A stretch of DNA of 64,000 bases from Paractinoplanes rishiriensis (GCF_016862375.1 NZ_BOMV01000039.1:124001-188000); one strand, 5' to 3'. Shown: positions 25,607 through 34,317, numbered from the stretch's first letter. Numbers and translations: made by a program. The notes: generated by a model from the sequence alone, not told the origin.

Positions 25607-25975
25607 TCAGGACTCTGCTACCACCATCGCCGAGGCGATGCCGCCGTCGTGCGAGAGCGACAGATGCCATCGGTTGACGCCCCGCTCGGCGGCGGCGGCG
25701 GCGACCGTACCGGAGACGGTCAACCAGGGCCGGCCGTCCGGGTCGGCGACGATCTCACAGTCGTGCCAGCGCAGGCCGGCCGGCGCACCGAGCGCCTTGG
25801 CGACGGCCTCCTTGGCGGCGAACCGGGCGGCCAGCGACTCGGCGGAGCGCGGGTTGCCGGACCCGGTCAGCCGCTCGCCCTCGGTGAAGAGGCGGTCGGC
25901 CAGCAGCGGCGTCCGGTCGAGCGCGCGGGCGAAGCGTTCCACCAGGACGACATCGATACCGACAGCCACGATCAC
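25607..25975 (-). CDS. acpS: Holo-[acyl-carrier-protein] synthase
   Basis: 122 aa, complete. GIDVVLVERFARAL with the Mg-binding Asp, ARFAAKEAVAKALG, and HLSLSHDGGIASAMVV are the three AcpS motifs. It attaches 4'-phosphopantetheine to acyl carrier protein. GTG start at 25975. It is the first gene of the minus-strand block ending at tsaD, with a 144-bp divergent promoter region upstream. Confidence 0.96.
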   Translation of the reverse strand: MIVAVGIDVVLVERFARALDRTPLLADRLFTEGERLTGSGNPRSAESLAARFAAKEAVAKALGAPAGLRWHDCEIVADPDGRPWLTVSGTVAAAAAERGVNRWHLSLSHDGGIASAMVVAES

Positions 25976-26010
25976 GGCCCAACCCTATCGGTTGTCACAT
26001 TCGCAAGACC

Positions 26011-26051
26011 TGTGGACAACTTTGCCGTCCGCGGGACGCCATCCGTCCACA
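26011..26051. promoter_or_regulatory. Two DnaA-box-like sites in inverted orientation
   Basis: TGTGGACAA (26011-26019) is the reverse complement of TTGTCCACA, a high-GC actinobacterial DnaA box. CCGTCCACA (26043-26051) matches 7 of 9. The arms TGTGGAC/GTCCACA are a perfect inverted repeat. They lie between the divergent acpS and WXG100-like genes. Confidence 0.5.
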
Positions 26052-26119
26052 GGCACCGCGCCGCCGGTCCCCGGAGCCCTAATCTCGGCGCCATTCCGTT
26101 CCCCGCATGGAGGTTGCCG

Positions 26120-26407
26120 ATGAATCCCGATCTCGAGGTCGACATGGACGAACTGGGTCGTGCCGCCTCCGCATTGGCCGCCACCGCCGACCGGATCGCC
26201 GCCGGGAGCGCGCCGGCACCGGCGGTCCCGACCACGCCGCGCTGGCACGCTGTCGACGCCACCGCCCTGGCCTGCGCGGCGGCCCGGCAGCAGCTCGCCT
26301 GCCTCGGCGCCGACGTGGGCGAGACCGCTCGCCTGATCGAGGCGGCCGCCGCGGCGTATGAGGTGGCCGACGCCCGTGCCGCCACCCGTTTCCGGTTGAC
26401 CCGATGA
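26120..26407 (+). CDS. WXG100-like small protein (type VII secretion-type)
   Basis: 95 aa, all-helical and alanine-rich, starting MNPDLEVDMDELGRAA, with a W near the middle (PRWHAVDATAL) as in WXG100/EspC-like proteins. No exact WxG. ATG at 26120 has GGAGG (in CATGGAGGTTG) upstream. It overlaps the next gene by 4 bp (ATGA), so the two are made together. The likely role is helical partner or secretion escort for the DUF1023 protein; inferred from gene pairing. Confidence 0.72.
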   Translation: MNPDLEVDMDELGRAASALAATADRIAAGSAPAPAVPTTPRWHAVDATALACAAARQQLACLGADVGETARLIEAAAAAYEVADARAATRFRLTR

Positions 26408-27969
26408 GTGCCGCCGCGGTCTATTCGCGCTTGCGGGCCACCGATCCGGACCGCTGGCGGGTGGTCGCGCTGGCCTGGCGCCGCTGGGCGGCCCGGGCCG
26501 GAGCGCTGGTAGCCGACCTGGCCGCCGGCGCCGAGCGGGTGGCCGCCGACTGGTCCGGCGCGGCCGCGGCGGCCTGCGCGGCCCGGCTGGCCCGGCTGCG
26601 GCGCGGGCTGGTGCTGTTCCGGGTGCTGTGCTGGCAGGCCGACCAGGCGGTCAGCGAGTTCGCCGCGGCCCTGGCCCGGGTCCGCCTGCTGCTGGCCCGG
26701 GCGCAGACCGCCGCGTCCCGGGCCGGTCTGACGATCGACGACCAGGGCATCCTCCGCGGAGCAGTTCCGCGGACGGCCGGCACCGGCTCAGGCGGACCGA
26801 CCGGTGTGGGCGCTGCGAACCCCGCCGTGGTGGACGAGATCACGGCCGACCTGGGCGCCGCGGTCGCGGTGGCGGCTCGCGCCGACGCCGTGGCGGCCGC
26901 ACGGCTCGGCGAAATCGAGGCGGCAACCCGCGCGGCACTACAGTCAGCGGCACCCCGGTCGCCCGGGCCGGACCGGCCGGACTGCACGGCCTCCCCGGCC
27001 GAGGTGGCGCGCTGGTGGGTCGGGCTCGACCCGGCCGCGCGGCGCTGGCTGCTGATCACCGAGCCGGGCTGGCTCGCCGCCCTGGACGGCCTGCCGGCCG
27101 CCGACCGCGACGCGGCCAATCGGTTACTGCTGGACCAGGCCCGCGACGGGTCCGGCGAGCTGCGGCGCGGACTGGACGCGCTGACCGACCGGCTGGCCGA
27201 CGACCACGGTCCCCGGACCTACCTGCTGCGACTCGACCTGGCCGGCGACGGCCGGGTCGTGGTGGCGCTCGGCGACCCGGACCGGGCCGACAACATCGTC
27301 ACCCACGTGCCGGGGATGACCGCCGACCTGGGGTCGTTCGGCGGCGAGCTGAACCGGGCCGCCCGGGTGGCCGAGCGGGCCGGCGAGGTCGCACCCGCCG
27401 CGTCGACGAGCGCGGTGCTGTGGCTCGGCTACGACGCGCCGGACTTCGTCGACGAGGCGGCCGGCGCCCCGCGGGCCGAGGCCGGTGCGCCCGCGCTGCG
27501 CAGCTTCCAGGAGGGGCTGCGAGCCGGTCACGAGGGCCCGCCGGCGCGGCAGACGCTGATCGGTCACAGCTACGGCTCGCTGGTGGTGGGCCGGGCCGCG
27601 GCTTCCGAGGGGCTGGCGGCCGACGAGGTCGTCTTCATCGGGTCGCCCGGCGTCGGCGTCGACGCGGTCGGTGAGCTGGCCGTCCCGCCGGACCGGGTGT
27701 GGGCGACCACCTCGCGCACCGACATCATCCAGTACGCAGCGGTCGCGCCCGGCGGTCTGCTACGTGACCTGGCGGTGGCCGGCTTCGCGCCGCTGCGGGT
27801 GTTGGCCCGGCCGGAGCGCGACCTGTGGTTCGGCCACAACCCGAGCGATCCGGGCTTCGGCGCGCGGGTGTTCGCCAGCTCGCCCGGCGCGGGCCACCTC
27901 GGCTACTGGGACCGGGGCAGCCCGTCGCTGGACGCGCTGGCCGCCATCACGCTGGGCACAGCGCGATGA
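26404..27969 (+). CDS. DUF1023 alpha/beta hydrolase with helical N-terminus
   Basis: 521 aa. Residues 1-170 are helical and alanine-rich, like WXG100/LXG targeting regions. The C-terminal DUF1023 alpha/beta hydrolase has the nucleophile motif GHSYGS (about residue 389), an acid candidate in TSRTDI, and a His near the end (GHLGYWDRGS). DUF1023 proteins in actinobacteria often sit next to WXG100-like genes and may be exported by type VII-like systems. It is convergent with glmS with only 5 bp between them. Substrate unknown. Confidence 0.85.
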   Translation: MSAAAVYSRLRATDPDRWRVVALAWRRWAARAGALVADLAAGAERVAADWSGAAAAACAARLARLRRGLVLFRVLCWQADQAVSEFAAALARVRLLLARAQTAASRAGLTIDDQGILRGAVPRTAGTGSGGPTGVGAANPAVVDEITADLGAAVAVAARADAVAAARLGEIEAATRAALQSAAPRSPGPDRPDCTASPAEVARWWVGLDPAARRWLLITEPGWLAALDGLPAADRDAANRLLLDQARDGSGELRRGLDALTDRLADDHGPRTYLLRLDLAGDGRVVVALGDPDRADNIVTHVPGMTADLGSFGGELNRAARVAERAGEVAPAASTSAVLWLGYDAPDFVDEAAGAPRAEAGAPALRSFQEGLRAGHEGPPARQTLIGHSYGSLVVGRAAASEGLAADEVVFIGSPGVGVDAVGELAVPPDRVWATTSRTDIIQYAAVAPGGLLRDLAVAGFAPLRVLARPERDLWFGHNPSDPGFGARVFASSPGAGHLGYWDRGSPSLDALAAITLGTAR

Positions 27970-27974
27970 AGCGG

Positions 27975-29858
27975 CTATTCGACCGTGACCGACTTGGCCA
28001 GGTTGCGGGGCTGGTCGACGTCGAGGCCGCGGGCCGCGGCGATCTCGCAGGCGAGAATCTGCAGCGGGACCGTGGTCATCAGCGGGGCCAGCAGGGTGGG
28101 CGTGTGCGGCACGGTGATCAGGTGGTCGGCGAAGGCGCGTACGTCCTCGTCGCCCTCCTCGGCGATCACGATGGTGCGGGCGCCGCGGGCGCGTACCTCC
28201 TGGATGTTGGAGACGACCTTGTCGCGCATCACGCCCCGGCCGGCCGGCGAGGGCACCACGCAGACCACCGGCGTGCCCTGGTCGATCAGCGAGATCGGGC
28301 CGTGCTTGAGCTCGCCCGCCGCGAAGCCCTCGGCGTGCATGTAGGCGAGTTCCTTCAGCTTCAGCGCGCCCTCGAGCGCCACCGGGAAACCGACGTGCCG
28401 GCCGATGAACAGAACGGTCTGCGCTTCCTTGAGATCGCGGGCCAGCGCGCGCACGTCCTCCATCTGGCCGAGCAGCTCGGTCAGCAGATCGGGGGTGCGG
28501 CGCAGCTTTTCCACCACGGCCGCGACCTCGTCGGCATACATGACCCCGCGGATCTGGGCCAGGTGCAGGCCGATCAGGTAGCAGGCCACCAGCTGGGTGA
28601 GGAACGCCTTGGTCGACGCCACCGCGATCTCCGGACCGCCGTGGGTGTAGAGCACGGCGTCCGACTCGCGCGGGATGGTCGAGCCGTTGGTGTTGCAGAT
28701 GGCAAGCACGCGGGCCTTCTGCTCCTTGGCGTGCCGCAGCGCCATCAGCGAGTCCATGGTTTCGCCGGACTGGCTGATCGCGATCACCAGGGTGGAGCGG
28801 TCCAGGATCGGGTCGCGGTAGCGGAACTCACTGGCCAGTTCCACCTCGCAGGGGATGCGCACCCAGTGCTCGATCGCGTACTTGGCGACCATGCCGGCGT
28901 GGTAGGAGGTGCCGCAGGCCACGATGAAGACCTTGTCGATGTCGCGCAGGTCCTGGTCGGTGAGACGCACCTCGTCGAGGACGATCTCGCCGCGGTCGGA
29001 GAGGCGGCCGAGCAGGGTGTCGGCGATCGCCTGCGGCTGCTCGGCGATTTCCTTGAGCATGAAGTAGTCGTAGCCGCCCTTCTCGGCGGCGGACGCGTCC
29101 CAGTCGATGTGGAACTCGTGTGCCTCGGCCGGACCGCCGTCGAAGTCGGTGATCCCGATGCCGGCCGGGGTGATCAGCACCACCTGGTCCTGGCCCAGCT
29201 CGATCGCCTCGCGGGTGTATTCGATGAACGCGGACACGTCGCTGGCCAGGAAGTTTTCCCCGTCGCCGCGGCCCACCACGAGCGGCGAGTTGCGGCGCGC
29301 GGCCACCACCGCGTCGGGCACCTCGACGTCGACGGCCAGCAGGGTGAACGCGCCCTCGAGCCGGCGGACCGTGCGGCGCATGCCCTCGGCCAGCAGTTCC
29401 GGTCCGGAGGTGCCACCGGCCTCGCGCAGCGCGCGCATCTCGGCGGCCAGCAGGTGGGCGGCGCACTCGGTGTCGGTGTCGCTGGCGAACTCGACACCGG
29501 TCGCCTCGAGCTCACCGCGCAGGCGGGCGAAGTTCTCGATGATGCCGTTGTGAATCACCGCGACCCGGCCGTCGGCGGACAGGTGCGGATGAGCGTTGCG
29601 GTCGGTCGGCCCGCCGTGCGTGGCCCACCGGGTGTGCCCGATCCCGGTCGTGCCCGCGGCGATCTGGTCGCCGCCGCGCTCGGCCAGGGCCTTTTCCAGG
29701 TTGGCCAGCTTGCCGGCCTTCTTCTCGGTCTGGACGGTGTCCCGGTGCACCACGGCGACCCCGGCGGAGTCGTATCCGCGGTACTCCAGACGGCGCAATC
29801 CGTCGAGAACGATGCTGAGTGCCGGACGACTGCCGACGTAACCCACGATGCCACACAT
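27975..29858 (-). CDS. glmS: Glutamine-fructose-6-phosphate aminotransferase (isomerising)
   Basis: 627 aa. The ATG at 29858 gives the required N-terminal MCGIVGYVG, with Cys as the glutaminase nucleophile after Met removal. The glutaminase domain (RLEYRGYDSAGVA, TRWATHG) is followed by two SIS isomerase domains (CGTSYHAG, SQSGET) and ends in LAKSVTVE. It makes glucosamine-6-phosphate for peptidoglycan. GGAGGT lies 17 nt upstream of the ATG, which is too far, so the 5' end is not well defined. A long inverted repeat lies 45 bp upstream. Confidence 0.97.
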   Translation of the reverse strand: MCGIVGYVGSRPALSIVLDGLRRLEYRGYDSAGVAVVHRDTVQTEKKAGKLANLEKALAERGGDQIAAGTTGIGHTRWATHGGPTDRNAHPHLSADGRVAVIHNGIIENFARLRGELEATGVEFASDTDTECAAHLLAAEMRALREAGGTSGPELLAEGMRRTVRRLEGAFTLLAVDVEVPDAVVAARRNSPLVVGRGDGENFLASDVSAFIEYTREAIELGQDQVVLITPAGIGITDFDGGPAEAHEFHIDWDASAAEKGGYDYFMLKEIAEQPQAIADTLLGRLSDRGEIVLDEVRLTDQDLRDIDKVFIVACGTSYHAGMVAKYAIEHWVRIPCEVELASEFRYRDPILDRSTLVIAISQSGETMDSLMALRHAKEQKARVLAICNTNGSTIPRESDAVLYTHGGPEIAVASTKAFLTQLVACYLIGLHLAQIRGVMYADEVAAVVEKLRRTPDLLTELLGQMEDVRALARDLKEAQTVLFIGRHVGFPVALEGALKLKELAYMHAEGFAAGELKHGPISLIDQGTPVVCVVPSPAGRGVMRDKVVSNIQEVRARGARTIVIAEEGDEDVRAFADHLITVPHTPTLLAPLMTTVPLQILACEIAAARGLDVDQPRNLAKSVTVE

Positions 29859-29902
29859 GCGGGGCAGCGTAACCGACCTCCGCTCACCCGTCATGCGCAA
29901 GA

Positions 29903-29941
29903 GACACACTTTCGAGCAGACGGAATGCTCAAAAGTGTGTC
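29903..29941. promoter_or_regulatory. 16-bp inverted repeat between glmS and the MmpS-like gene
   Basis: GACACACTTTCGAGCA (29903-29918) and its near-perfect complement at 29926-29941 (one C-A mismatch) flank a 7-nt centre. It sits in the divergent promoter region, about 45 bp from the glmS start and about 104 bp from the other gene. It could be an operator, or a hairpin in the glmS leader. Confidence 0.75.
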
Positions 29942-30044
29942 CAAGAGTTGACTGCCGGGTCGGGTACCGGTGCGGCCGGTTGTGGTGCTATTGGCGTACC
30001 GTCGGGCGTGCGCGCCCCAAGCAGCGCCCGCACCGGGAGACACG

Positions 30045-30947
30045 TTGACCAACCAGCCCGACCACCCGCAACCGGACCGCACGCCGGACCAGCCCGCGCC
30101 ACCCTTCGGCACGACGGGCAACGACGGCGCAGCGCCCGCGCCCGTCTCCGGTCAGCCCTGGTCCACGCCGTCCGGCGACGCGGTCTCCCCGCAGCCCTAC
30201 CAGCCGCCGGCCTACACCCCCGGCTACGCCGCCATCCCGGAGCCGTCCCCCGACCCGCCGACCTCGCAGTTCCCGCCGGTGAACTACGCCCCACCCGGCT
30301 ACACCCCCGACTACGGCCAGCCAGGCCACGGCCAGGGCGGCTACCACCAGAGCGGTTACGACCAGAGCGGCTACGACCAGGGCGGATATCCGCCGCCGGG
30401 TGGGTACCCGCCGCCCGGACACCCCGGCTACGGCCAGCCCCCGCCCCCACCGCCGAAGCGCAGCAACGTCCCGCTCATCGCCGTCATCCTCGCCGTCAGC
30501 CTGCTGCTCTGCGGCGGCGTCGCCACGGCCGCCGTGCTGATCGCGCGCAACGTTGCGGACCGGGCGCAGGAGGCCGTCGAGCCGATCACCGACCTCCCGG
30601 ACCTGCCGACCGAGATTCCCGACCTGCCCACGCTGCCGACCGAGGTTCCGGGTGGTGGGCACAAGATCAGCGTCACGTACGAGGTGAGCGGGGACGGGCC
30701 GGCGCAGATTCTCTACATCGAGAAGATCGGGGACGCCCCGGTCCGGCTCGACCAGGTCAAGCTGCCGTGGAAGTTCACCACCGAGATGGAGACGCCCGCG
30801 CTCATCTCGGTCGTGGTGGTGCGGGCCGGCACCAGCGAGGGCAAGGTCAGCTGCCGCGCCCTGGTCGACGGCGACGAGGTCAAGCAGACTTCGTCGGGAC
30901 AGGCCACCTTCGCCACCGCCTCGTGCACCCACCTGGCCCTCAACTAG
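30045..30947 (+). CDS. Proline-rich membrane protein with MmpS-like C-terminal domain
   Basis: About 300 aa. TTG at 30045 has GGGAGA 4 nt upstream. Residues 1-140 are a cytoplasmic Pro/Gly/Tyr/Gln-rich region with short repeats (QSGYDQ, GYPPPG). One transmembrane helix follows (about 145-168), then an extracellular domain (HKISVTYEVSGDG... to SCTHLALN) like MmpS transport accessory proteins, with two cysteines. In mycobacteria MmpS partners MmpL exporters, but no MmpL gene is nearby. The aminotransferase gene starts 16 bp downstream. Confidence 0.8.
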   Translation: MTNQPDHPQPDRTPDQPAPPFGTTGNDGAAPAPVSGQPWSTPSGDAVSPQPYQPPAYTPGYAAIPEPSPDPPTSQFPPVNYAPPGYTPDYGQPGHGQGGYHQSGYDQSGYDQGGYPPPGGYPPPGHPGYGQPPPPPPKRSNVPLIAVILAVSLLLCGGVATAAVLIARNVADRAQEAVEPITDLPDLPTEIPDLPTLPTEVPGGGHKISVTYEVSGDGPAQILYIEKIGDAPVRLDQVKLPWKFTTEMETPALISVVVVRAGTSEGKVSCRALVDGDEVKQTSSGQATFATASCTHLALN

Positions 30948-30963
30948 CAGCTGGAGAGGCACC

Positions 30964-32148
30964 GTGACGAACGACCCGCTGGTCGAACGCATGCGCCAGT
31001 TCGGCACCACGATCTTCACCGAGATGTCAGCGCTGGCCGTGCGCACCGGCTCGATCAACCTGGGCCAGGGCTTCCCGGACACCGACGGGCCCGCCGAGAT
31101 GCTCGCCGCCGCGGCCGACGCGCTCCGGTCCGGCGCCAACCAGTATCCTCCGCTGCCCGGCATTCCCGCTCTGCGGGCCGCGATCACCGCGCACGAGGAA
31201 CGCTTCTGGGGCCTCACCCGCGACCCGGACAGCGAGGTTGTGGTCACCGCCGGCGCCACCGAGGCCGTCGCCGCGGCCATTCTGGGGCTGTGCGACGCTG
31301 GTGACGAGGTCGTCTGCTTCGAGCCCTACTACGACTCGTACGCCGCCTCGATCACGCTGGCCGGGGCCGTGCGACGGCCCGTCACCCTCCGCCCGGGCCC
31401 GGACGGCCGCTATCGCTTCGACGAGGCCGCGCTGCGTGCCGCCTTCGGCCCGCGCACCCGCCTGGTCCTGCTCAATTCCCCGCACAACCCCACCGGCAAG
31501 GTCTTCACCCGGACCGAGCTCGAGCTGATCGCCACGCTGTGTCAGGAGCATGACGCGTACGCCGTGACCGACGAGGTCTACGAGCATCTCGTGTTCACCG
31601 ACGCGCCCGAACCGCATGTGCCGCTGGCGAGCCTGCCCGGGATGCGCGACCGCACGCTGCGCATCTCCTCGGCCGGCAAGACGTTCTCGTGCACCGGCTG
31701 GAAGGTCGGCTGGGCCACCGGCCCGGCCCCGCTGGTCGCCACGGTGCAGCGGGTCAAGCAGTTCCTGACCTTCGTGAACGCCGGCCCGCTCCAGCCCGCC
31801 GTCGCCGTCGCGCTGGCCCTGCCCGACGACTACTTCACCGGTTTCCGGGCCGGACTGCAGGCTCGCCGCGACCGGCTGGTGATCGGCCTCACCGAGGCCG
31901 GCTTCACCGTGCTGCCCTCCGAGGGCACCTACTTCATCACCGCCGACATCACCCCGCTCGGCGGCACCGACGGCGCCGACTTCTGCCGGTCGCTGCCCGA
32001 ACGCTGCGGCGTGGTGGCCGTGCCCACCCAGGTCTTCTACGACCACCGGGAGGCCGGCCGGCACCTGATCCGCTTCGCCTTCTGCAAACGCCAGGAGGTC
32101 ATCGACGAGGCGGCCCAGCGCCTCACGAAGCTGGGCCGCGTCACCTAG
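30964..32148 (+). CDS. Class I/II aminotransferase (DapC / kynurenine aminotransferase-like)
   Basis: 394 aa PLP fold type I. NSPHNPTGKVF and the PLP lysine motif SSAGKTFSCTGWKVGW are clear, and the C-terminal Arg is in HLIRFAF. It is closest to the group containing N-succinyldiaminopimelate aminotransferase (DapC, lysine/cell wall) and kynurenine or methionine aminotransferases; the sequence alone does not separate these. GTG at 30964 has GGAGAGG upstream. A lysine/DAP role would fit the surrounding cell-wall genes. Confidence 0.9.
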   Translation: MTNDPLVERMRQFGTTIFTEMSALAVRTGSINLGQGFPDTDGPAEMLAAAADALRSGANQYPPLPGIPALRAAITAHEERFWGLTRDPDSEVVVTAGATEAVAAAILGLCDAGDEVVCFEPYYDSYAASITLAGAVRRPVTLRPGPDGRYRFDEAALRAAFGPRTRLVLLNSPHNPTGKVFTRTELELIATLCQEHDAYAVTDEVYEHLVFTDAPEPHVPLASLPGMRDRTLRISSAGKTFSCTGWKVGWATGPAPLVATVQRVKQFLTFVNAGPLQPAVAVALALPDDYFTGFRAGLQARRDRLVIGLTEAGFTVLPSEGTYFITADITPLGGTDGADFCRSLPERCGVVAVPTQVFYDHREAGRHLIRFAFCKRQEVIDEAAQRLTKLGRVT

Positions 32149-32152
32149 CGGT

Positions 32153-32320
32153 CAGGCAGGGCCGGTCAGACGGGGCCGGTCAGACGGGGCCGGCCAGACG
32201 GGGCCGGCCAGACGGGGCCGGCCAGACGGGTCTGGTCAGACGGGGCCGGCCAGACGGGGCCGGCCAGACGGGGCCGGCCAGACGGGTCTGGTCAGACGGG
32301 TCTGGTCAGACGGGGCTGGC
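32153..32320. repeat. 14-bp tandem repeat array, about 12 copies
   Basis: The unit CAGACGGGGCCGGC repeats with a 14-bp period from 32167 (a degenerate copy from 32153), with GGTCTGGT variants at several copies. The array fills the gap between the convergent aminotransferase and glmM genes and runs into the last codons and stop of glmM. Each junction makes a GGCCGGCC palindrome. Confidence 0.95.
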
Positions 32321-33655
32321 GGTGCGGACCTCGTCCGCGATGCGCTCGGCGACCTCGCGGGCCTGCTCCTCGGTGCCGGCCTCGACCATCACCCGCACCA
32401 GCGGCTCGGTGCCCGACGGCCGGAGCAGCACCCGGCCGCTCTCGCCCAGCTCCTGCTCGGCCTTGCCGACCGCGGCCAGCACCGCCGGTGCGGCCGCGCC
32501 CGCCTCCCGGTCGCCGACCTTGACGTTGATCAGCACCTGGGGCAGCTTGTGCACCACCGCGGCCAGGTCGGCCAGTGACTTGCCGCTGGCCGCCAGCTGG
32601 GCCATCAGGTGCAGACCGGTCAGTACGCCGTCGCCCGTGGTCGCGTACGCCGGCATCACGATGTGCCCGCTCTGCTCGCCACCCAGCGCCAGGCCGTTGC
32701 CGTTCAGCTCCTCCAGCACGTACCGGTCACCGACCTTGGTCTCGACCAGCCTGATGCCGGACTGCTTCATCGCGATCCGCAGGCCCAGGTTGCTCATCAC
32801 GGTGGCCACCAGGGTGTCCTCGGTGAGCGTGCCGGCGTCCCGCATGGCCAGCGCCAGGATCGCCATGATCTGGTCGCCGTCGACAATCTCACCCGATGCG
32901 GTGACTGCCAGGCAGCGGTCCGCGTCGCCGTCGTGCGCCAGCCCCAGGTCGGCGCCCTCGGCCACGACCCGCTCCTGCACCTTGTCGAGGTGGGTGGAGC
33001 CGCAGTCCTCGTTGATGTTCAGACCGTCCGGTTCAGCGTGGATCGCGATGACCTCGGCGCCGGCCTCCTCATACGCGGTCGGCCCCACCTCGCTGGCCGC
33101 CCCGTTGGCGCAGTCGACCACGACCTTGATCCCGGCGAGCGAGTGCGGCGTGGAGGTCACCAGGTGCTTCACGTAGTGTTCGGCACCGTCGAGCAGGTCG
33201 TGCACCCGCCCGATGCCGGCGCCGGTGGGCCGCCCGACCAGGCCGTGCCCGTCCTCGACGGCCTGCTCGATCCGGGCCTCCAGCTCGTCCGGCAGCTTGG
33301 CGCCGCCGGCCGCGAAGAGCTTGATGCCGTTGTCCGGCATCGGGTTGTGCGAGGCGGAGAGCATCACCCCGAGGTCGGCGTTGGTCTGCGCGACCAGGAA
33401 GGCGACCGCGGGGGTGGGCAGCACGCCGACCCGCACCACGTTGGCGCCCGCGCTGGTCAGTCCGGCGACCACGGCCGCCTCAAGCATCTCGCCGCTGGCG
33501 CGGGGGTCACGGCCGACGATGGCGAGCGGCTGGTGGCTGCCGTCGCTCTCGACGAGGACCCGCGCGGCGGCGACCGCGACGGAGAGGGCCAGTTCCGGGG
33601 TCAGGTCGCCGTTGGCGAGCCCGCGCACGCCGTCGGTACCGAACAGTCGCCCCAT
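32306..33655 (-). CDS. glmM: Phosphoglucosamine mutase
   Basis: 449 aa. It starts MGRLFGTDGVRGLAN; the phosphoserine loop is MLSASHNPMPDNGIK, and the metal-binding DGDADR and the C-terminal RPSGTEPLVRV are present. It converts glucosamine-6-P to glucosamine-1-P for UDP-GlcNAc. ATG at 33655 has AAAGGAAG upstream. Its last codons are part of a 14-bp tandem repeat, so repeat slippage could change the C-terminus (RTASPV). Confidence 0.97.
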   Translation of the reverse strand: MGRLFGTDGVRGLANGDLTPELALSVAVAAARVLVESDGSHQPLAIVGRDPRASGEMLEAAVVAGLTSAGANVVRVGVLPTPAVAFLVAQTNADLGVMLSASHNPMPDNGIKLFAAGGAKLPDELEARIEQAVEDGHGLVGRPTGAGIGRVHDLLDGAEHYVKHLVTSTPHSLAGIKVVVDCANGAASEVGPTAYEEAGAEVIAIHAEPDGLNINEDCGSTHLDKVQERVVAEGADLGLAHDGDADRCLAVTASGEIVDGDQIMAILALAMRDAGTLTEDTLVATVMSNLGLRIAMKQSGIRLVETKVGDRYVLEELNGNGLALGGEQSGHIVMPAYATTGDGVLTGLHLMAQLAASGKSLADLAAVVHKLPQVLINVKVGDREAGAAAPAVLAAVGKAEQELGESGRVLLRPSGTEPLVRVMVEAGTEEQAREVAERIADEVRTASPV

Positions 33656-33725
33656 GGCGGCTTCCTTTCGCCGGTCGATCACCTACAAATATGGATCTTC
33701 CCGGGCAAGTTGAGGGGACGGAAGG

Positions 33726-33778
33726 AAACAAAAACGGCCGGGCCCGCCCCCGAGGGTTGCAGGGGGCGAACCCGGCCG
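33726..33778 (-). terminator. Rho-independent terminator of rplM-rpsI
   Basis: Read on the minus strand: CGGCCGGG and CGCCCCC stems, separated by a 2-nt internal loop, close a 10-nt loop, and a TTTTTG tract follows. It is placed 21 bp after the rpsI stop. Confidence 0.92.
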
Positions 33779-33799
33779 CCGTTCAGACGCGGCGCAAGG

Positions 33800-34297
33800 T
33801 CAGCGCTTCGAGTACTGCGGAGCCTTACGAGCCTTCTTGAGACCGTACTTCTTGCTCTCCTTGACCCGGGGGTCACGGGTGAGGAAGCCGGCCTTCTTGA
33901 GAGCGGGGCGGTCGTCCGGGTCGCTCGTGACGAGCGCGCGGGCGATGCCGAGGCGGAGGGCACCGGCCTGGCCGGTGATGCCGCCGCCGCCGAGGTTGGC
34001 GATCACGTCGAACTGCTCGGCCTTTTCGGCGGTGCTCAGCGGCTCGCGGATGAGCTGCTGGTGCACCTTGCTCGGGAAGTAAGCCTCGAGGTCACGGCCG
34101 TTGCAGACGATCTTGCCGCTGCCGGGCACGAGGCGCACCCGGACGATGGCCTCCTTGCGGCGGCCAACGGTCTGGATCGGACGGTCACCGGGACGCGGGG
34201 CGCGGACCGGGGCCGGCGCGGGCGTCTCGACGACGACGACCGTCTCAGCGGGCTCCTCGACGGTCTCGACGACCTCGGGCTCGATGATGTCGGACAT
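33800..34297 (-). CDS. rpsI: 30S ribosomal protein S9
   Basis: 165 aa. The conserved S9 core starts at about residue 45 (TVGRRKEAIVRVRLVPGSGKI) and ends in the tRNA-contacting tail RKAPQYSKR. The first 40 residues are a Glu/Val/Pro-rich extension common in actinobacteria. ATG at 34297 has GGAGAAGG upstream. It is 20 bp after rplM in the usual L13-S9 operon. Confidence 0.97.
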   Translation of the reverse strand: MSDIIEPEVVETVEEPAETVVVVETPAPAPVRAPRPGDRPIQTVGRRKEAIVRVRLVPGSGKIVCNGRDLEAYFPSKVHQQLIREPLSTAEKAEQFDVIANLGGGGITGQAGALRLGIARALVTSDPDDRPALKKAGFLTRDPRVKESKKYGLKKARKAPQYSKR

Positions 34298-34317
34298 GCT
34301 GCTGCCTTCTCCCGCGC

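Noticed and set aside
26011..26051. Replication origin
   Set aside because: Only two DnaA-like boxes, no box cluster or AT-rich unwinding region, and no dnaA/dnaN nearby.
29859..30044. glmS ribozyme or riboswitch upstream of glmS
   Set aside because: The glmS ribozyme is a Firmicutes element and its conserved core is not seen; only a simple inverted repeat is present.
32153..32320. CRISPR array or coding repeat
   Set aside because: A 14-bp period without spacers, between two stop codons; it is a simple tandem repeat.
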